The notes beneath the pieces were generated by a model. That model was not told where the DNA came from and did not search any database. It saw only the letters and a list, made by a program, of their open reading frames with translations. The translations under genes and the position numbers were made by a program. Shown in pieces: positions 1 to 18,588 of a stretch of 64,000 bases of DNA. This DNA is from Montifringilla adamsi (lineage: Eukaryota; Chordata; Aves; Passeriformes; Passeridae). Each line of letters begins with the position of its first letter. Position 1 is the stretch's first letter. The stretch lies in assembly GCA_017590115.1 (NCBI GenBank), contig JAGGNK010003335.1:10540286-10604285 (forward strand), read 5' to 3'.

Positions 1-66
1 AGGGTGGGGCTGGATGGTCTTCGAGGTCCCTTCCATCTCAAACCATGCTGTGATTTTACCATTCTG
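1..66 (+). repeat. CR1 LINE 3'-end fragment (truncated by the window edge)
   Basis: The stretch reads GGCTGGATGGTCTTCGAGG, then TCCCTTCCATCTCAAACCA, then TGCTGTGATTTTACCATTCTG. This follows the avian CR1 3' terminus (roughly GGACTNGATGATCTTTGAGG, TCCCTTCCAACCCAAACCA, TTCTATGATTCT), as recalled. The fragment is in sense orientation relative to MRPL22 and sits in its first intron. It ends only about 27 bp before the exon 2 acceptor. The 5' extent is outside the window. Confidence 0.75.
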
Positions 67-93
67 TTCATGCCTCCCTCACTTTCCCTTCAG

Positions 94-5272
<5,179 letters not shown>

Positions 5273-5350
5273 CACACTTCAGTGGCTGTATCATGTTGGG
5301 CAATGTAATTGTACAAAGGAATAATTAAAGTCATGGTTTAGTTGTTTCTT
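5273..5350 (+). other. MRPL22: MRPL22 3' UTR (proximal form)
   Basis: A short untranslated segment from the stop codon to the expected cleavage site, about 15-25 bases after the ATTAAA signal. A GT-rich stretch (GTTGTTTCTTTGGTGCTGCT) follows from 5341, as expected of a downstream element. The exact cleavage position is inferred. Confidence 0.65.
5324..5329 (+). terminator. MRPL22: ATTAAA polyadenylation signal of MRPL22
   Basis: ATTAAA, the commonest variant of AATAAA, lies 52 bases after the stop codon and just upstream of a GT-rich tract. A canonical AATAAA at 5776-5781 could serve a longer transcript. I see nothing that decides between them. Confidence 0.7.
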
Positions 5351-8300
5351 TGGTGCTGCTGGAGCTGGATGATGTGAGAAAAATCATGTGTTTTTCCTTA
5401 TTTGTCAAGTGAAGGGTATGAAGAAATCTTGGGAGCAGCAGATGTTACTTTTTCTGAGTTACTTGGACCACAGCGTTCAAGCTCGACCCTGGACTGTCAA
5501 ATCTAAAACATATGGTGCTGTTATAAAGCTTGGTGTCTCTGCTATGTATGGTGAGCCTTCTATTGTAAAACTGTGTGCTTGACAGTCATTCTGCAAGATC
5601 AAACCTCTAACTAAAATTTGACATCTTAAAGTAGTTACAGCATTGGAAGAAAACAAGTAACAGTGGACAAAACCAAGTAACAATAATATTTCAGAATATC
5701 AGACATCAATTTTTGGCTTATCTGGGCTGTAACAGCCTTCACTGTGTGTCTTGGGAATTGTGTCTGGGAGAGGGAAATAAAAAAATCCTTGGAAGTTCAG
5801 GCTTTGGCAGTCAGTAGGTGGCAATATTTAGTTTGTCAGAGAGGAGGTGGCGGCAAAAACTTCCAGAATGGTCAAACTCTTCTGGATTTTGCCTGTGGCA
5901 TTTAATAGTCTGATACAGGCATGGAGTTCAGGCTGTTCTCTCTGGAAATTCATTGTGGGTAACAGGCAAAATATGGAGAAAAGCTTTTTTTGGTGCATAA
6001 TTCTGCATAGTCTGGAAACAAATTGCTTTTGTAACAGTGAGGAAAGTGAAGCACTCCATGGATTTCATATGGAATGGCTTGTTGCATATACAAATCAGGC
6101 TTTCAGTTCTCTGAAAACAATCCCCTTTTTATCATTACTTCTTTGAAGAGAAGAAGACTGAGATTGGTAGGGGGAATCTCATTTCACTCAAGTCAGATTT
6201 TCAGATCAAGATGGTCAGAACTGATGAACATCAGCATAAAAACAGAATGAGCAGCTGCTTGTACATGCAAATATCTGATACTTAGATCTTTCTTTTCCAT
6301 TCTGGGAACACTAGAGTGGGAGAGATCTTGCTTACCTCACTTGGGTCTTTTTACTGCAACAGCCCATGGTAGCTTTTCTTACATGTGTTTACTTTGATCA
6401 GTATTGGATGATGGGGAAGGGACAGTTCCTGTAAGAACACAAATTATTTTTATTGTCTTAACAAAGGTTGGTACAGAGTGATTTCTTTTGACTACCAAAG
6501 AAAGGGTTTCATGATGTTTGGAGTACTGGGGGACAGTGAAGTTACACAAGAAGCACATTGAGAGCTCAGTACCATCAATGGGGTACCATCAATTTGCAAT
6601 CTGGTTCCCTGCAGTGCTCTTTCAAACACATTTCTTGCTGTAAAGCCACGATTTAGTAACTTGCCTGAAAGGTGTGTTCTGATAAAACTCTCTATCTCTG
6701 CAGTCCCTGATGTGTGTTTGAAGAACTGTTTCTGTTGTACTGTGATAAACAGCTGTGCTGGGCTCTGCCAGCTGCCCTTACACTCCTCTGTCACAGTGAA
6801 TCTCTTACAAATTGTAGCAAACTTGAATTGTTTATAATCTTTTTGGGGATCACTGATCTGGGAGAAGACTAAAGAATTGCAAAGTAATCCAAGTTTAATA
6901 AACACTCACATGTTATGCTTAGACACATGTAAATATCTAAAGCCTGGCTTCTAGGTATTTTATTCCAGTACCTATTTCTCCTGCATGCTGTAGATTTTGC
7001 TTCAGATCCTTTCTGGACCTCAAGAGAAGGCTGTATCCTTAGAGATATCATTACTCTGGTTATGAATCCACAGACAGAGAGAAGTGAGAAGATTTATATC
7101 CCAGCTCCTTTATGATTTGCAGGTGGCCCTGAAAGTCCTTTAAACAAACCGACCTGGGCTTTAAACATTTTTCAGTTAAAAAGCAAGGTTGTTGCTTGTT
7201 CTTGTTTTCTTCCTCAAGACATTAAGTGAGAAAATTCATTTTTGGCATGTTTTTAGTATTCTTCTGTGCCTTGGTAGCATTTTCTGCTGTCTTAAACATG
7301 CATAACCAAAAGCTGATCTTTATGGTGCTGGCTAAGGAAGCTCCACAGCTGTGTCTGTGACAGGAGTGATGGGAGATGGGGTGAGGTGAGGAACTGGCTT
7401 GGTCCCTGCTTTCCCTGGTAGGATGGTAAGAATGTCTGGAGTGGTTTCTGTAGTAAATCCATCAGAATGCTGGGAATCGAACCTTTTACAGTTCAGTAAG
7501 ATCTATCTAAAGTGATAGCTTTATGCTGGCAAGTACTACATAAATTTGTATATTTATAAATTTTAGAGGTTTGATTCTACTTTGCTTTCATGGTAATTAG
7601 TACATCTGCACCTCAGTTAGGTATTTGGTACAGGTTTAGACACAAAATTCCATGCTAACTGCAATAAGCCTTTAGCAGATCATTTATTATAAAATAATGT
7701 TTTAAAATGAACTGTCACCAAAAGAGATGGAGAGGCACTGAGGCCTCTACTTGGTGCTGATTTCATGAGTAACATCTGGGGGCACTGTAAACTCACCACT
7801 GGTGTGTGTTTGTGCTGCTGGTACAGAAACAGCAAGTACATGTGAAGGTGTAGTGAGGCTTCAGGGAAATCTGAAGAGAGCAGAACTGTGAGCTCTGCTC
7901 AGCAATGTGAGATTTAACTGGGGAGAAACTTGTAAACCTGCTGTTGGGCTTGTTCATAAACATTTTGAGGTACCCAGTGAGAAAGTGGAAGTACTTTAGT
8001 CAGGCAGCCTGATATCTTTATGGATGTGTGTGGTTGTTTGTTTTTTTTCCTTTTTAAGACTGATGGGCAGTTATTAATGAGGTGGTTCATCAAAGGTAGA
8101 GTAAGAAAGGCCCATGATTGTAGTTATAAAATTATTATCATCCTTTTTTAAACATGGAAGATAAATGAGAGTGTGAGAATCAGTGACTGGACAGTTGGGT
8201 ACTGCTGGTTCTGGCCAGGTGTGTGCTGGGAACTGCTGTGGTGAGCTGGGTTGGCATTGGGGCTCTGCTGCTACCTGGGCACTGACAGGTGTGTTCAGTG

Positions 8301-11300
8301 ACACAGGTGACAGGTGTGTTCTGCCCAGTGCTTCAGCTGTGTTGCTGTACCTGCTGTGAACTTGGCTCGACCAAGGTTGTGCAGTACAAGTCCTGTGATT
8401 CCCTGCTGGCACAAGCAGGAGCTGTGTGACAGTCCTGTCTCCTCTGCACCTCGCTGCCACTTGGGAAATCCTTCAGTCACTGGAGTGAAGGAACAATAGG
8501 AATCACTGCTTCCTGCCAGTTCCTATGAGAATTCACTGCTGGGATGCTGGAAAGTAATTTGCAAGCACAATTCTGCTTTGAATAGAAGTGAGGTTACTCC
8601 TAATGTCCTCAGTGAACCACAGAAACTGAGTGTGACATTCCCCAGCATATGAGCTACAGTCCTGCTGAAAAGACCCCTAGTTCAGGCTCTTTAAAGAACA
8701 AGCCTTTATTGCTGAATGACATCTATCCAGCAGCACTTCAGCCATGTAATTTAAAATAATTAAAAGCTAAACAAAGAGACTATAATGGCAGAAATAATCA
8801 CACAAGTTGCTGTTTGCTGGAGCCTTACATGGCGAAAATAACTTGAGGAGAAAGTTTGAGGATTGACTTTTGAGTACTCAGACTGAAGTAAGGAGCAAGA
8901 TATCTCTTGGGAATAGTCAGTGAATGCAGAGCTCATTTTGTATTTACTCTGTGGCATCAACACTCTCTGCTTGTCTCAAGGAAGTTGTGCATTAGTACAG
9001 AGGGCAGGCTGCCATTGAAGGGAACGAGCCAAGGAGAGCCTAACTCTACCTTGGACAAATTAGACATTCACCTCAAGAGTATTAGCTGAGGAAATTAACC
9101 TAAAAGTTGACACTTGAAAACAATGACAAAATGTGGGGCAGAGCATCTGAATTAACTTCTGCATCTGTGGGTGGTGCTTGTGTGTATTGCACAGCAGTGC
9201 AGCCATCAAGGGTTGTGTGGTAAAGGACCTGTGGCACCCATGATCCATGTTTACACTCCTTTACTGCTGGGAATTTGTCTGCTAGTGGGTGACAATTTTC
9301 TATCCTAATAGAAAAGTTGCAAACCAGTTTTCTGTCTTCTGTTATTAATCAAATTCTGATGCCAGCTAAGAGTGGAGTAAAGGCATTTGTACATGCTGTT
9401 GTGGGAAACTCCATTCATGTGTGCAGCTAATAAGCTGGGAAATGTGTCTACAACTCTCCTATTGATTATCACCTTCAGAGCAAGATAAACATGGGTCCTT
9501 ACTGTATGCTGGCTGTGTAAATTAAAACTTTATTTAAATGGAAGCAGAGTGAGATGCACTGCACTAGGCCAGTACAGGACTGTTGCACAAAACCAGCTCC
9601 TCTAGATGCCCAGTTCCTTCCCTTCTTTTTTCCCCCTTAGGATTCCCAACAGTGCATTAAGATGAACTCAGTAGTTAGTAAATTTTCCCCTATGTAGTTT
9701 ACAAGCTCAAGGTTATGGGCTAGAACAAGTAGTGTCATGCTATAAATCAGGTGTAATGGAACAGCTTGGGAGAGTGCACAAGAGTCTTTCCCCTCACACT
9801 GTTTGTCCAAAAAACTCTGAAGGGAGAGCTGGCATGAGCCCAGAAACCCCCACAAGTGGCTGATTAAATAATTAATAATAATCCTCGTGCTGCTGCCCTC
9901 TCTCTTGACAGGTGAATGTGGCAAGACAGTTTTAATTTTCTAGACCAACGTGTATCTAGGGAAATTTGAGTGTGAAACAACCAGAACTGAGGTGCCCTTA
10001 AGAGAGGAAGGTGGATTCCAAAGTCATCGAAGGGAAGGGGCAAAATTATTTGAAACTTTGGTTTACTTTGAGCTTACTGGAGTCAAGAGCAAGAATCAGA
10101 AGTCTGGTGCAGTTACACCTCTCTTACCTCCAAAAGTCAGTGGAAATTTCTGAGATCAGGGCAATACCAACTGAACTATTGGCTGAGTAGCCAGAAGTGT
10201 CTGCATTTGTCTCTAGTATGTCACACTTCATAGCAGAAATTCCCAGCTGTTCTCATCAAGTCCGAGGTGTTTCAGAGATACTCTTCATTTTTCTTTTGCT
10301 CTTATTATCTGTCTCTTTAGGGGGCCTGTACTCACTGCTTTTGTGGGGATGGATGCTTGGAAAGCAATTATTGTTCATCTTTTCCATCTGTTCTGATGCT
10401 GGATATGCCTGTCTTTTTGAAGACTTTCAGAGTGTGTGCTGGGATTGCATTTCTCTTCCTAGTGCTGAGAGCTTTGTACTTTTAATGGGTATTTGTTTTA
10501 TCTATCACATGCTAGATTTATTCACTTGATAATCTCTCAGCAACACGGGCAATCTTCTCGTGTCCTGATCTAGTATGCAGGGATTTTATTCATTGAACAG
10601 TTTGGCTTTGGGCTGAGATAGCCATGAGAGGTAAACCCTGCTGTGTGCTGAGTGTGCTCACCACCCCCAGAGCAGCAGGGACTTGCAGGGAGCTGCAGCT
10701 GCTCTCAGGATGGTGCTCTTAGAAGCTTTCTTTACACAGGTAATGTATGAGTAAATTACTGTGTGGCGCATGTCTTTCCTTCCCACACCATGCCCTTCTT
10801 TAATATGATTTCTTGCTGATAAGGGAGGCTTCTTGATGGAATTTTTGTAATGATTGCCTGTGCTCAGTTAACCACTTTTGGGTATCTTAGGAGTTCTTTT
10901 TTGCATCCATCTGCTTTGATACAAAACAAAGGCATCTTTCCTTCTTCAAGTTGTGTTTTGTAAAAGTTAGTTGGAAAATAAGGTGGAAAAGCAAAAACGT
11001 GCTTTAATAAGGTAACATTTCTGCCCCACTCCAGCACACTCCTGGAATAAACTCACTATCATTTTGCCTGATTGTAAGATATTAACATTTCTTTCTATCT
11101 ACAGCAGGGAAAAACAACAGGTCTTTTGTTCTCTGACACAGAAGCTTCCAACTTATTACTCACTTCAAAAAAAACAACCTCCACAAACTTAATTCAGATC
11201 CTTTATCACACAGCATCCTATCTTTATTTTCCAGAGATATTTTCAGATGTTATGGTTGTTCCTGATAGCAATTGCAGGGGCCAAAATCCTAGGTTTCAGA

Positions 11301-13236
11301 AGGAGGCTGATAATAAATCTTTCTGATATGGTTCTTGGGAAAGCAGGGCACTGGGTGTGATGACCAAGGGGTGTTTCATGTACCCACAAGGTGAAAAGCA
11401 ACAGCAGCCCCCGTGGTTTACAGTTCCTTGGCACAACTGTGACTTTGGCAAGTCAATACCCTCATGGCACTGACAGCATAAACATTTTGTGGCAACTGTG
11501 CAAAGCAGGCAGCCAATTATTTTACTAATGATTTCTTCTCACTGCTCTCCTCCTCCTCCATCTGCCCTAGAGAGAAAAACTTTCTCCCCTGTACTTTGCC
11601 CTCATGGATAATAGCAATAATATTTTCATTCTGTAAAAATGTGGTGCTAATACTGCAGTAGCCTGTGCTGTGTGGGACTGGGCTGTGTGATTACAGTCCT
11701 CCTCTAAGTTCCCCCACTTTCCACGCATTTCTGGATCCTGTCTGTGACTGTGGTAGCTGTAGAAGGGATAGTCTGAGTTTGCATCCTCAGTGACTCCTGT
11801 TTGAGCTCCATCCTGCAGGTACCAGATTTCTATCAGCCTCTGAGCTACCTGGGGTACAGGAAGGGGAAGCATTCAGCAGTGAAAAGGTAACTTCAGATTG
11901 GTAACTCCTCCTCCACTGATTTTAAAAGGAGATGGGTGCAGCTTCCCAATTGAAGACTGTCCTTTGCCTCACCACTCCTGTCAGGTATGGAATCCAGTAC
12001 AGCCCTTTTGTCCAGAGATAGTGATGAAGTGGTTATTAAATGCAATAGAAATCATTCAGGCCCCTTTTGATTAAAAGCTTCACTCTTATCTTTCTGGCTT
12101 TCTATGTTTTTGGAAAAGAGCTCAGCAGAGACACAGAGCCAAGGAGGGAAGCACTTCCCTGCTTTGTTGTTTGGAGGGGATGGGGCTTCCAAGCACACAA
12201 AGGTAGTGTTTGCCTCTAAAACAAATGTTTGATATATTAAGATACAGATCTTAACCTTGAGACACTGGGACCCTTTCCTACCCAGCCTGGGCATTTGATC
12301 CAAGTGCATTAAACTGTGTGGCAATGTTATCTTCTGGGTACTCATCATGGAATAAAGCACCAAACATTTAAGAAATAACCATTACTTTGCATATAACACA
12401 TGCCAGAGAAAAGAGTGTGAAAAAAATGTCAGCACCCTTCTATCAGTCAGCTCTTTTGAATAAAAACATAAAGTATTAATTTAAATCAACTGAGAGGCAT
12501 TAAAAACTTGATGTTCTCTTTGCCCCAGAAGTACTCTGCTGATAAGAAACAAATTAAAAATGCAGAGTTTTCAAATAGCAAAAATGCTGCATATTTGAAA
12601 TGAAGTTGGTCTTTTTATGTATAGTGTTTTGGACTAAAAAAATAATATTAAATGCACATAAAAATGATTACTGTAAATGGTGAAAACATCAAAGTTTGGC
12701 ATCAAAGTTAAATGAAAGCGCTTGGAAGTCTGTTTGTTTGATCTGTACATAAATAAGCTTTAAAAGAAGCCAGGGCACTCTTACACAGCTGGAACTGGGT
12801 AGCCTGTTCAACTTCCTCTGCATCCCAGATTCCCAAAGTAGGTTAGATCCAAACATGGTCAGTATTTTTGTTGGGATTTTTGTGTTTGCCAAGGGTGCGT
12901 CTCTGCCAGTGCACCAGGGAAAATGAGTTGGCAGAAAACACAAAGTTACAGGTTCTTATAAAACAGAGAGTGAATGAACTCCAGGACAGTGAAATAAATG
13001 CCTCTTTCCTCTTCTGGTTTTGGCATGAGGGTTATCAAAATGAAGGTGAAAGATTAGTCCTTGACCTTGTTGTTAACTGTATTCCTCCTGGAAGAGTGTT
13101 TCACTCCCCGTTCCTGGGTTGGCAAGAAGTGTGAATTAGGAATATGGGTCAGAGCTCTGTTAATTGATATCAGCTAAAGATCTGCTGCAGAACTAAGCCA
13201 CACTAATGTTCAGTTCGTTTTAGTTTGCTCTTAGAG
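5351..13236. other. Intergenic, no gene recognised
   Basis: Unique-looking, moderately AT-rich DNA downstream of MRPL22. Open frames of 60-137 codons occur on both strands without recognisable domains or coherent splice-joined partners. The hydrophobic frame at 10197-10529 (+) is leucine- and phenylalanine-rich through T-rich sequence and looks spurious. I recognise no repeat family. AATAAA at 5776-5781 may be a distal MRPL22 poly(A) signal. Confidence 0.6.
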
Positions 13237-13251
13237 AAAAAAAAAAAAAAA
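13237..13251. repeat. A15 homopolymer
   Basis: Fifteen A followed by an A/C-rich stretch (ACAAACCAACAAAC). It may be a simple repeat or the decayed tail of a retroposed sequence. No source is recognised upstream. Confidence 0.8.
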
Positions 13252-14375
13252 CAAACCAACAAACTTGAGATGTGGGATCTGCAGGAAAATGTGGGACTTA
13301 GTGCCTTTCACCTCCACCTTTCACTGTGCTTTACAGGGATGAACTCCTGCAGCAACCTGCATGGTGCAGAGCAATGTCTGAGCTCTGGGAGCTCTTTGGG
13401 TATGGTGCAAATGTGAGACCTTTATCTACAGAGAGCCAAATTGCAGCTCATTTCGTTTGAGAACTGCAAATTGTAAGCAACTAGAAGCAAGACTTCAAAG
13501 AAAACCTGCCTGGCTCCTGTGACTTTTGTTTGGCAGCCCAGACCTTTGGGATCAGCAGACTTTCAGCACTTAAGGGTGCATGGCAGTCAGTAAAACTTGT
13601 TCTTAAAACCTCTACAAATTTACCCTGTTTCATTTGGCTTCTAACCAGGGCTCCTCTATCACAAACCTTTCCCCAGAACCCTAGGCTGGAGCTGCCTGTG
13701 GCTCTGTGCCCCAGAGGAAGATGTTCTGCTTTGAAGAGCAGCTTGAAAGGCCACGTGTTACCTGACATGGGAGAACATGCTGCTCCTGCAGCTGCCCTGT
13801 GTTTGTAGCCCTGCAGTTAAAGTGCATCCTGCTCAGGAGGCACATCTGAGCCCTTGCCTCTGGAGATGGTGACTTCAAGGCTCCTGCAGGGGCTGCTGCA
13901 AGAGGTCACTGCAGGGCAGCCAGTGAGGAAAGTCTTAGTTGAGGACTTGCCCTTCAAAAATTCAGCCACAGCCTCAGGGTGTGTGTGCCTCTGATCTACA
14001 AAGGTGTTATTTTTCCCTGTTGAGAAAGTCAAAATTTTCCTACCCCCATGTTCTCTTCCATTCAAGAGTTCCACAACATATGTCCTCCAAAACAATTAAT
14101 TATCTTGTTAAAGCAGGGTTTCTTTTTCTTCCTGAAAATTTCCCCTGTCAAGAGCTAGAAGGAGAAACCTAAAGTCTCTGGATCACTTTCCATTTTCTTG
14201 CTGTGAGTGGGAGTGCAGGAAAGATGCTTTTTATGAAAATAGGTATTTTTTAAGTGAGAGAAATAAAAAAAAACCTCCCCTGGAATGAAAACACAGCCTG
14301 CATCCTCCCAGAGGGGTGGCAGCTGAGGTGGCAGGCTGCAATTTGGCACAGTGCTCTGCTCTTGGGGCATCATGC

Positions 14376-14408
14376 TGTGAGCCCAAATTTATTTGTGAGC
14401 CCAAATTT
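14376..14408. repeat. Short direct duplication, period 18 bp
   Basis: The 15-mer TGTGAGCCCAAATTT occurs at 14376-14390 and again, unchanged, at 14394-14408. This is a small tandem duplication with no flanking repeat family. Confidence 0.85.
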
Positions 14409-16289
14409 CACTGGAGCCCCATGAGAGGGTGACTGGATCAAGGGTGGGTGGTCAGGATGTGCTCACCCCCTGTGGCAGCCCAGGCTGCTGGGCTTACCTG
14501 CTCTGGGGGTGTCAGTCAGCTTTTCAACCTGCTTTCCTGGCTCTTGCAGGTGTTTTTATTGTAGTTGTCACTTTGCAGCATCTAGTTTATTTTGGTTTTG
14601 TGCAGTATTCTCCATTGATTCCATTCAGTGCCAGGTGGAATTTCACAGGGACCTGCAGTGCGTCCTGAGGGAGTTCTGAAGGCAGGAGGCTGCAGCAACA
14701 GGCAGTGCTGATAACAGGCTCTCAGGGCATGGCAGGCTGGTTTTCAGGGATGAAATTAGCTCAGAAATCCTCATGGTTTTGCTTTGTGGACAAGAGAAAA
14801 AAACAGGAGGACCCAGTGTTATCACCTGCATCTCCTTTGCCTGGGAGAGCTTCTCTGGAAGTACAATAAATCTGTTTTCCTGTGAATACAAGAGAGCTCT
14901 TGAAATAATCTCATTCCAATCCCTCTTGTTATTTTTAATGGATTCCAGGATGAGCTGGTTGCTATGAGTAGCTTTTTTACATAAAAATTTGGGTTTGAAC
15001 CCAGCTGAATATTCAGTCCAATTAAAAGCAAAGTCTTTGCTAAAACAGAGGCAAGGGGAACAGTGGGGAAGTCTTTCATGCAAATGAACAAAATAATGAA
15101 AACAGGAGGACTGAATGTTTGTTATTCATACATATTCTTACAGGTAATTACTGTGATTTCATTCCTAAAAACTGCCTGCTTTAAGAAGAAGTGATTGTAT
15201 TCTAATAAGTACCTGTTTATTAAACTTCCAGTGACTGAAGTCGAATATGAATTATTAAAATGTCTGTGAGGTGCAGGGTTGTTTTTCTTTTGCCAGGTGT
15301 CTGTGAAAAATAAAAACAACAGGAAAACATGCAGCAGGAGAAGCAAAATGTAAGGCAAGAACTGGCCCTGGATCAATGGTCCCAGTCCCCAAAGTGTGCC
15401 AGCAAATCCAGAGCTGTGTCCCCTGCAGGACAGGGGTGGGGAAGGGTCTGCACTGCCCAAGGAAGCCAGCTGGGAGTTTTCTGCTCTCACAGACTTGTGT
15501 AAGGCTGAGGAATATATTTCTCTTGAGAAATAAGAGGAAATTTGGGTGGGAATGAGAATACCAGGAGTGCAAAGGCAACAGCAGGTGTGTTGCAGCACAT
15601 GACAAAGAAAGAGGGAGAAGGGGGTGGTCTGTGAGGACAAGTGGCATCTGCCTGTTTGTAAAAGACACTGTGTACCCCTCAATTTCCAAGTACCAAAAGG
15701 ATTTAGGCTTGGAAGTAATAACAGAGCAAGGGAAGCCTGGAGAACTCGATATATTTATTCTTGTAAGAGGTTAATAGCTTAGCCCTTAAAATGTACCAGA
15801 AAATGCAAGGAGGTTTATGTGATGGCTTTGACACATTCTGGCAATAAATGCAATGTGAAGATGTTCCTTCCATTTGCCTTAAGCCTTTGACTTTACTCTG
15901 CCACTGTAGGAAACTCACAGTACATAAAAAAAAAAAAAAAGAGCAGATGTGAATTTCTGCTGCAAAATAATTGTGTTTTTCTTTAACATATTTTACTCCA
16001 GGAAGGAAGCTCTTGCCTTCATATTCAGAATCTCCCAGGCTTCTCAGCAGTGTCAGGAGCTGCTGACCAGGTTTTGAGGACAAGTGTGGAAAAGATTGAA
16101 GTTTATAGAAAGTCAGTGACAGGAAGAGGGGAGATCCTGTAAGTGCCTGAAAAAGAAAAGCTGTGATGCCTTCCAGAAACGAGATCTTATCCTGGTCCTA
16201 CTCCAGGAAACTCCCACCTGGAGTTCCCCCCTTCCTAAAGCATGAGGTCCATCAGTCACTTGACACAAGCCAGTAGAAAATCAACTAAA

Positions 16290-16331
16290 TTTTTCTTTCT
16301 TTTTTTTTTTTTTTCTTTTTTTTTTTTTTTT
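16290..16331. repeat. T-rich low-complexity tract
   Basis: About 42 bases of T interrupted by three C. On the minus strand it makes a spurious poly-lysine stretch in an open frame. It could be a simple repeat or an old poly(A) tail of a minus-strand insertion. Confidence 0.85.
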
Positions 16332-18450
16332 CTCATGTGGGTGAATTCTGGAGAACCATAGAACCAAAATGTCCTGAACAGGTGATCCTCCTGATCTTGA
16401 GCAGCACCTGTGCAGTTGCAGGCTTTAATTTCCCCTGATTCCTGGGGGTTTGCTGCGTGGTTGTACAGTTTTGTCTGAGAGAAATGCAAGCCCAAAGACT
16501 CTTCTTTAAGCCCAGCAACCTGCTGGGTGACAGAACACAGGTACAGACATATCCATATCTTTGATTTCTGGTTATTCATGAGGTGCTGCAGGCATCTGTG
16601 CCTTTTCAGCTGAGTTCCCTGCTGTGTAGTCCTGCTTCTGTCAGTCTCCCAGTAAAAAACCACGCTTTGGCCCAGTGATGTCTGCACTGCTGTTTTCTTC
16701 ACGGTGCTCATGTTCTGAACATTTATAATTCAAAGGTCTCCAGAAAGAAGTGACAGCTTCTCTTCTACAAAATAAAGAGCATAATGACTTGTGTTAATTA
16801 TTCCTCCTCGCTTACTCATTCACCAGCTCATATATTACTCCAAGGCTTTTAGTGCCTGGGGCCAAAAGGGGTCATTACAACTCATAGCCTAATGGCCTGA
16901 CCAAAAAAATGTAAGTGAGGGAAGAAGCAAGTCCTGAGTCCTCCACTGAGCTCTCTGGAGTCATTTATGGATGCCTTGGAAGTTCTACAAAGGAACAGCT
17001 TGGAAAACAAACAGAATTGTTCAGTGTTGAGTATTGCTCTCGTGACATCTATGCTATTACAAAGATTTACAGCTGGAATAATTCGATCTGGGTTTTTCTC
17101 TTCCCTCCATTGACTCACATTTTGGAAAGCAGTCAGGCCCTGAGAGTTGGGTTTTGCATAATTGAAGCACCAGAACATATTAAGTGGAACAACTAATGGG
17201 GACGAATTTTTCCTTTCCTTCCAGACTGGGTTATCAATTATGAATTAGTGGCAATCTAAGATCAAAGGGGTTCCATTTTTGCAGCTGAATTTGAGGATTT
17301 TGAAACTGAAGAGATGAAATGCAGCTAATGACTAATTTCAGGAAGGCTGAGACAGGAGATAACTGATGGGTGGAGTTAAGTGTTTGCTTTAATATGTTTC
17401 TGACCATGGATATACACCCTCAAATGTAAAACTGGACACAGATCAAGTTAATCATATGAAATGATGCTGTGAGTTCCTCTTGTGGGGCATGGCAGGCAGC
17501 AATCTGACCTGCAGCACTTTTTCTTAACGCTGAACACGCCCTAGTTATTGAGACATACAGAAACATGTTGAGGTTACCATGTATTTGTTACACAGAAGGC
17601 TTTGCATCAATCCAAGTTCCATCACTGCTGAGAAAATGCATCTCTCCAGCAAGAACAGTTCAACACATGCTGAAAACAAACCAAAAAAAAAAAAAAATTA
17701 TGAGGGTTTTAAATTAAAAGTGGCTACAACCCAATGGAGGGACATTGAAAAGAGCAGCCCAAGGCAGGGCTCAGCTATGTGCTGCTCCCTGAAGTGGCAA
17801 ACAATAAAGCAGTTTATGATTCAAGGCAGTAGGTGGTGAGACAAAGATCTGGGAGCCTTAGGGGACAAACAATAATCTGCTGTGCCTTCTGCAAGGAGAG
17901 TGCAGGGGCTCTGGACAAAGCAGGAGGAGCATCAGGTGCCTTGGCTTTGAGAGTATTTTCTCCTTGAAAAGCTCCTGAGTGAGTGCCCCAGGTGAAACCA
18001 GGTGGAAAGGGTTTGTGGTTAAGTGCTCAGAGCTTCTCCCCACAGCTGTTGGAGGGGGCTTTGGTCACCTGCTGGGGCTGCAGGAGCAAACACCACCCAT
18101 GGAGCTTCCCTGCAGCTCCAGAGGAGGAATTTCTTAACCTGGAGACTTGAAGGCAGCAGGAAGAATCTTCCCAAGGAGTCCTGGCAAAAGTGAGTTTCTT
18201 ACTGGTGTAATACATCTCTGAATTCCTAAAGGGAAGTTACTGGGGAGGGTGGGACAGCCTGGATGAGAGGAGGGGTCTTGGGTGGGCTGCTGGGGTCAGC
18301 CCTGGGGGTGTGAAGCCCCTGTGGCTGCCCAGCATGTCTGCTTTAGCACTAGTACTGTCAGCTCTTGCTTCAAGAGCACAGCAGAAAAGTCAATTATCTT
18401 GTGTGCTTTTATGTAAAATATTTTCTTTGGCCTCAAATTTATAATTTTTA

Positions 18451-18588
18451 ATAGGATGTTAGATAAATTTCATGCTATGTGTTACTTGTTTTGTTTGGAT
18501 AATGCCTTCTAAATAGGAGTTTAGATAAATTTATTTTTAATTGTTTCTTATTTTGTTTGGATAATGCCTCCTAGTAGGACTTTAGAAA
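18451..18588. repeat. Decayed tandem repeat, unit about 62 bp, 2.2 copies
   Basis: Unit 1 (18451-18512) starts ATAGGATGTTAGATAAATTT and ends TTTGGATAATGCCTTCTAA. Unit 2 (18513-18573) starts ATAGGAGTTTAGATAAATTT and ends TTTGGATAATGCCTCCTAG. A third partial unit follows from 18574 (GTAGGACTTTAGAAAT). The shared core TTTTGTTTGGATAATGCC is exact. The middle parts have diverged, so the array is not recent. No family is recognised. Confidence 0.85.

Larger units (their letters stand above)
13252..18450. other. Intergenic, no gene recognised
   Basis: Holds only short repeats: the 18-bp-period duplication at 14376-14408, A15 runs at 15926-15940 and 17683-17697, and the T-rich tract at 16290-16331. 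Open frames of up to 186 codons (15122-15682, minus) lack recognisable domains and overlap other frames. The minus-strand frame starting at 14373 begins MMPQEQ like SGCD but does not continue as SGCD. Confidence 0.6.

Noticed and set aside
7470..7482. GGAATCGAACC, which on the minus strand reads like a tRNA B-box (GGTTCGATTCC).
   Set aside because: The flanking bases do not form a T-stem, and no A-box, anticodon stem or acceptor pairing is found at tRNA spacing.
10197..10529. A hydrophobic 110-codon plus-strand open frame that looks like a membrane protein.
   Set aside because: The hydrophobicity comes from T-rich DNA. No family, splice partners or promoter are recognised.
14155..14373. A minus-strand open frame starting MMPQEQSTVPN, which resembles the SGCD (delta-sarcoglycan) start MMPQEQ, in an interval where SGCD is the expected neighbour.
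   Set aside because: After six residues there is no further agreement: neither the expected basic stretch nor the single membrane segment follows, and the orientation is opposite to that expected from mammalian synteny. I judge it a coincidence.
14990..15003. The palindrome GGGTTTGAACCC, another B-box-like text.
   Set aside because: No A-box or cloverleaf pairing is found around it.
15122..15689. Overlapping minus-strand open frames of 186 and 144 codons with hydrophobic stretches.
   Set aside because: Two different frames are open over the same DNA and neither is recognisable. The hydrophobic runs come from T- and C-rich codons.
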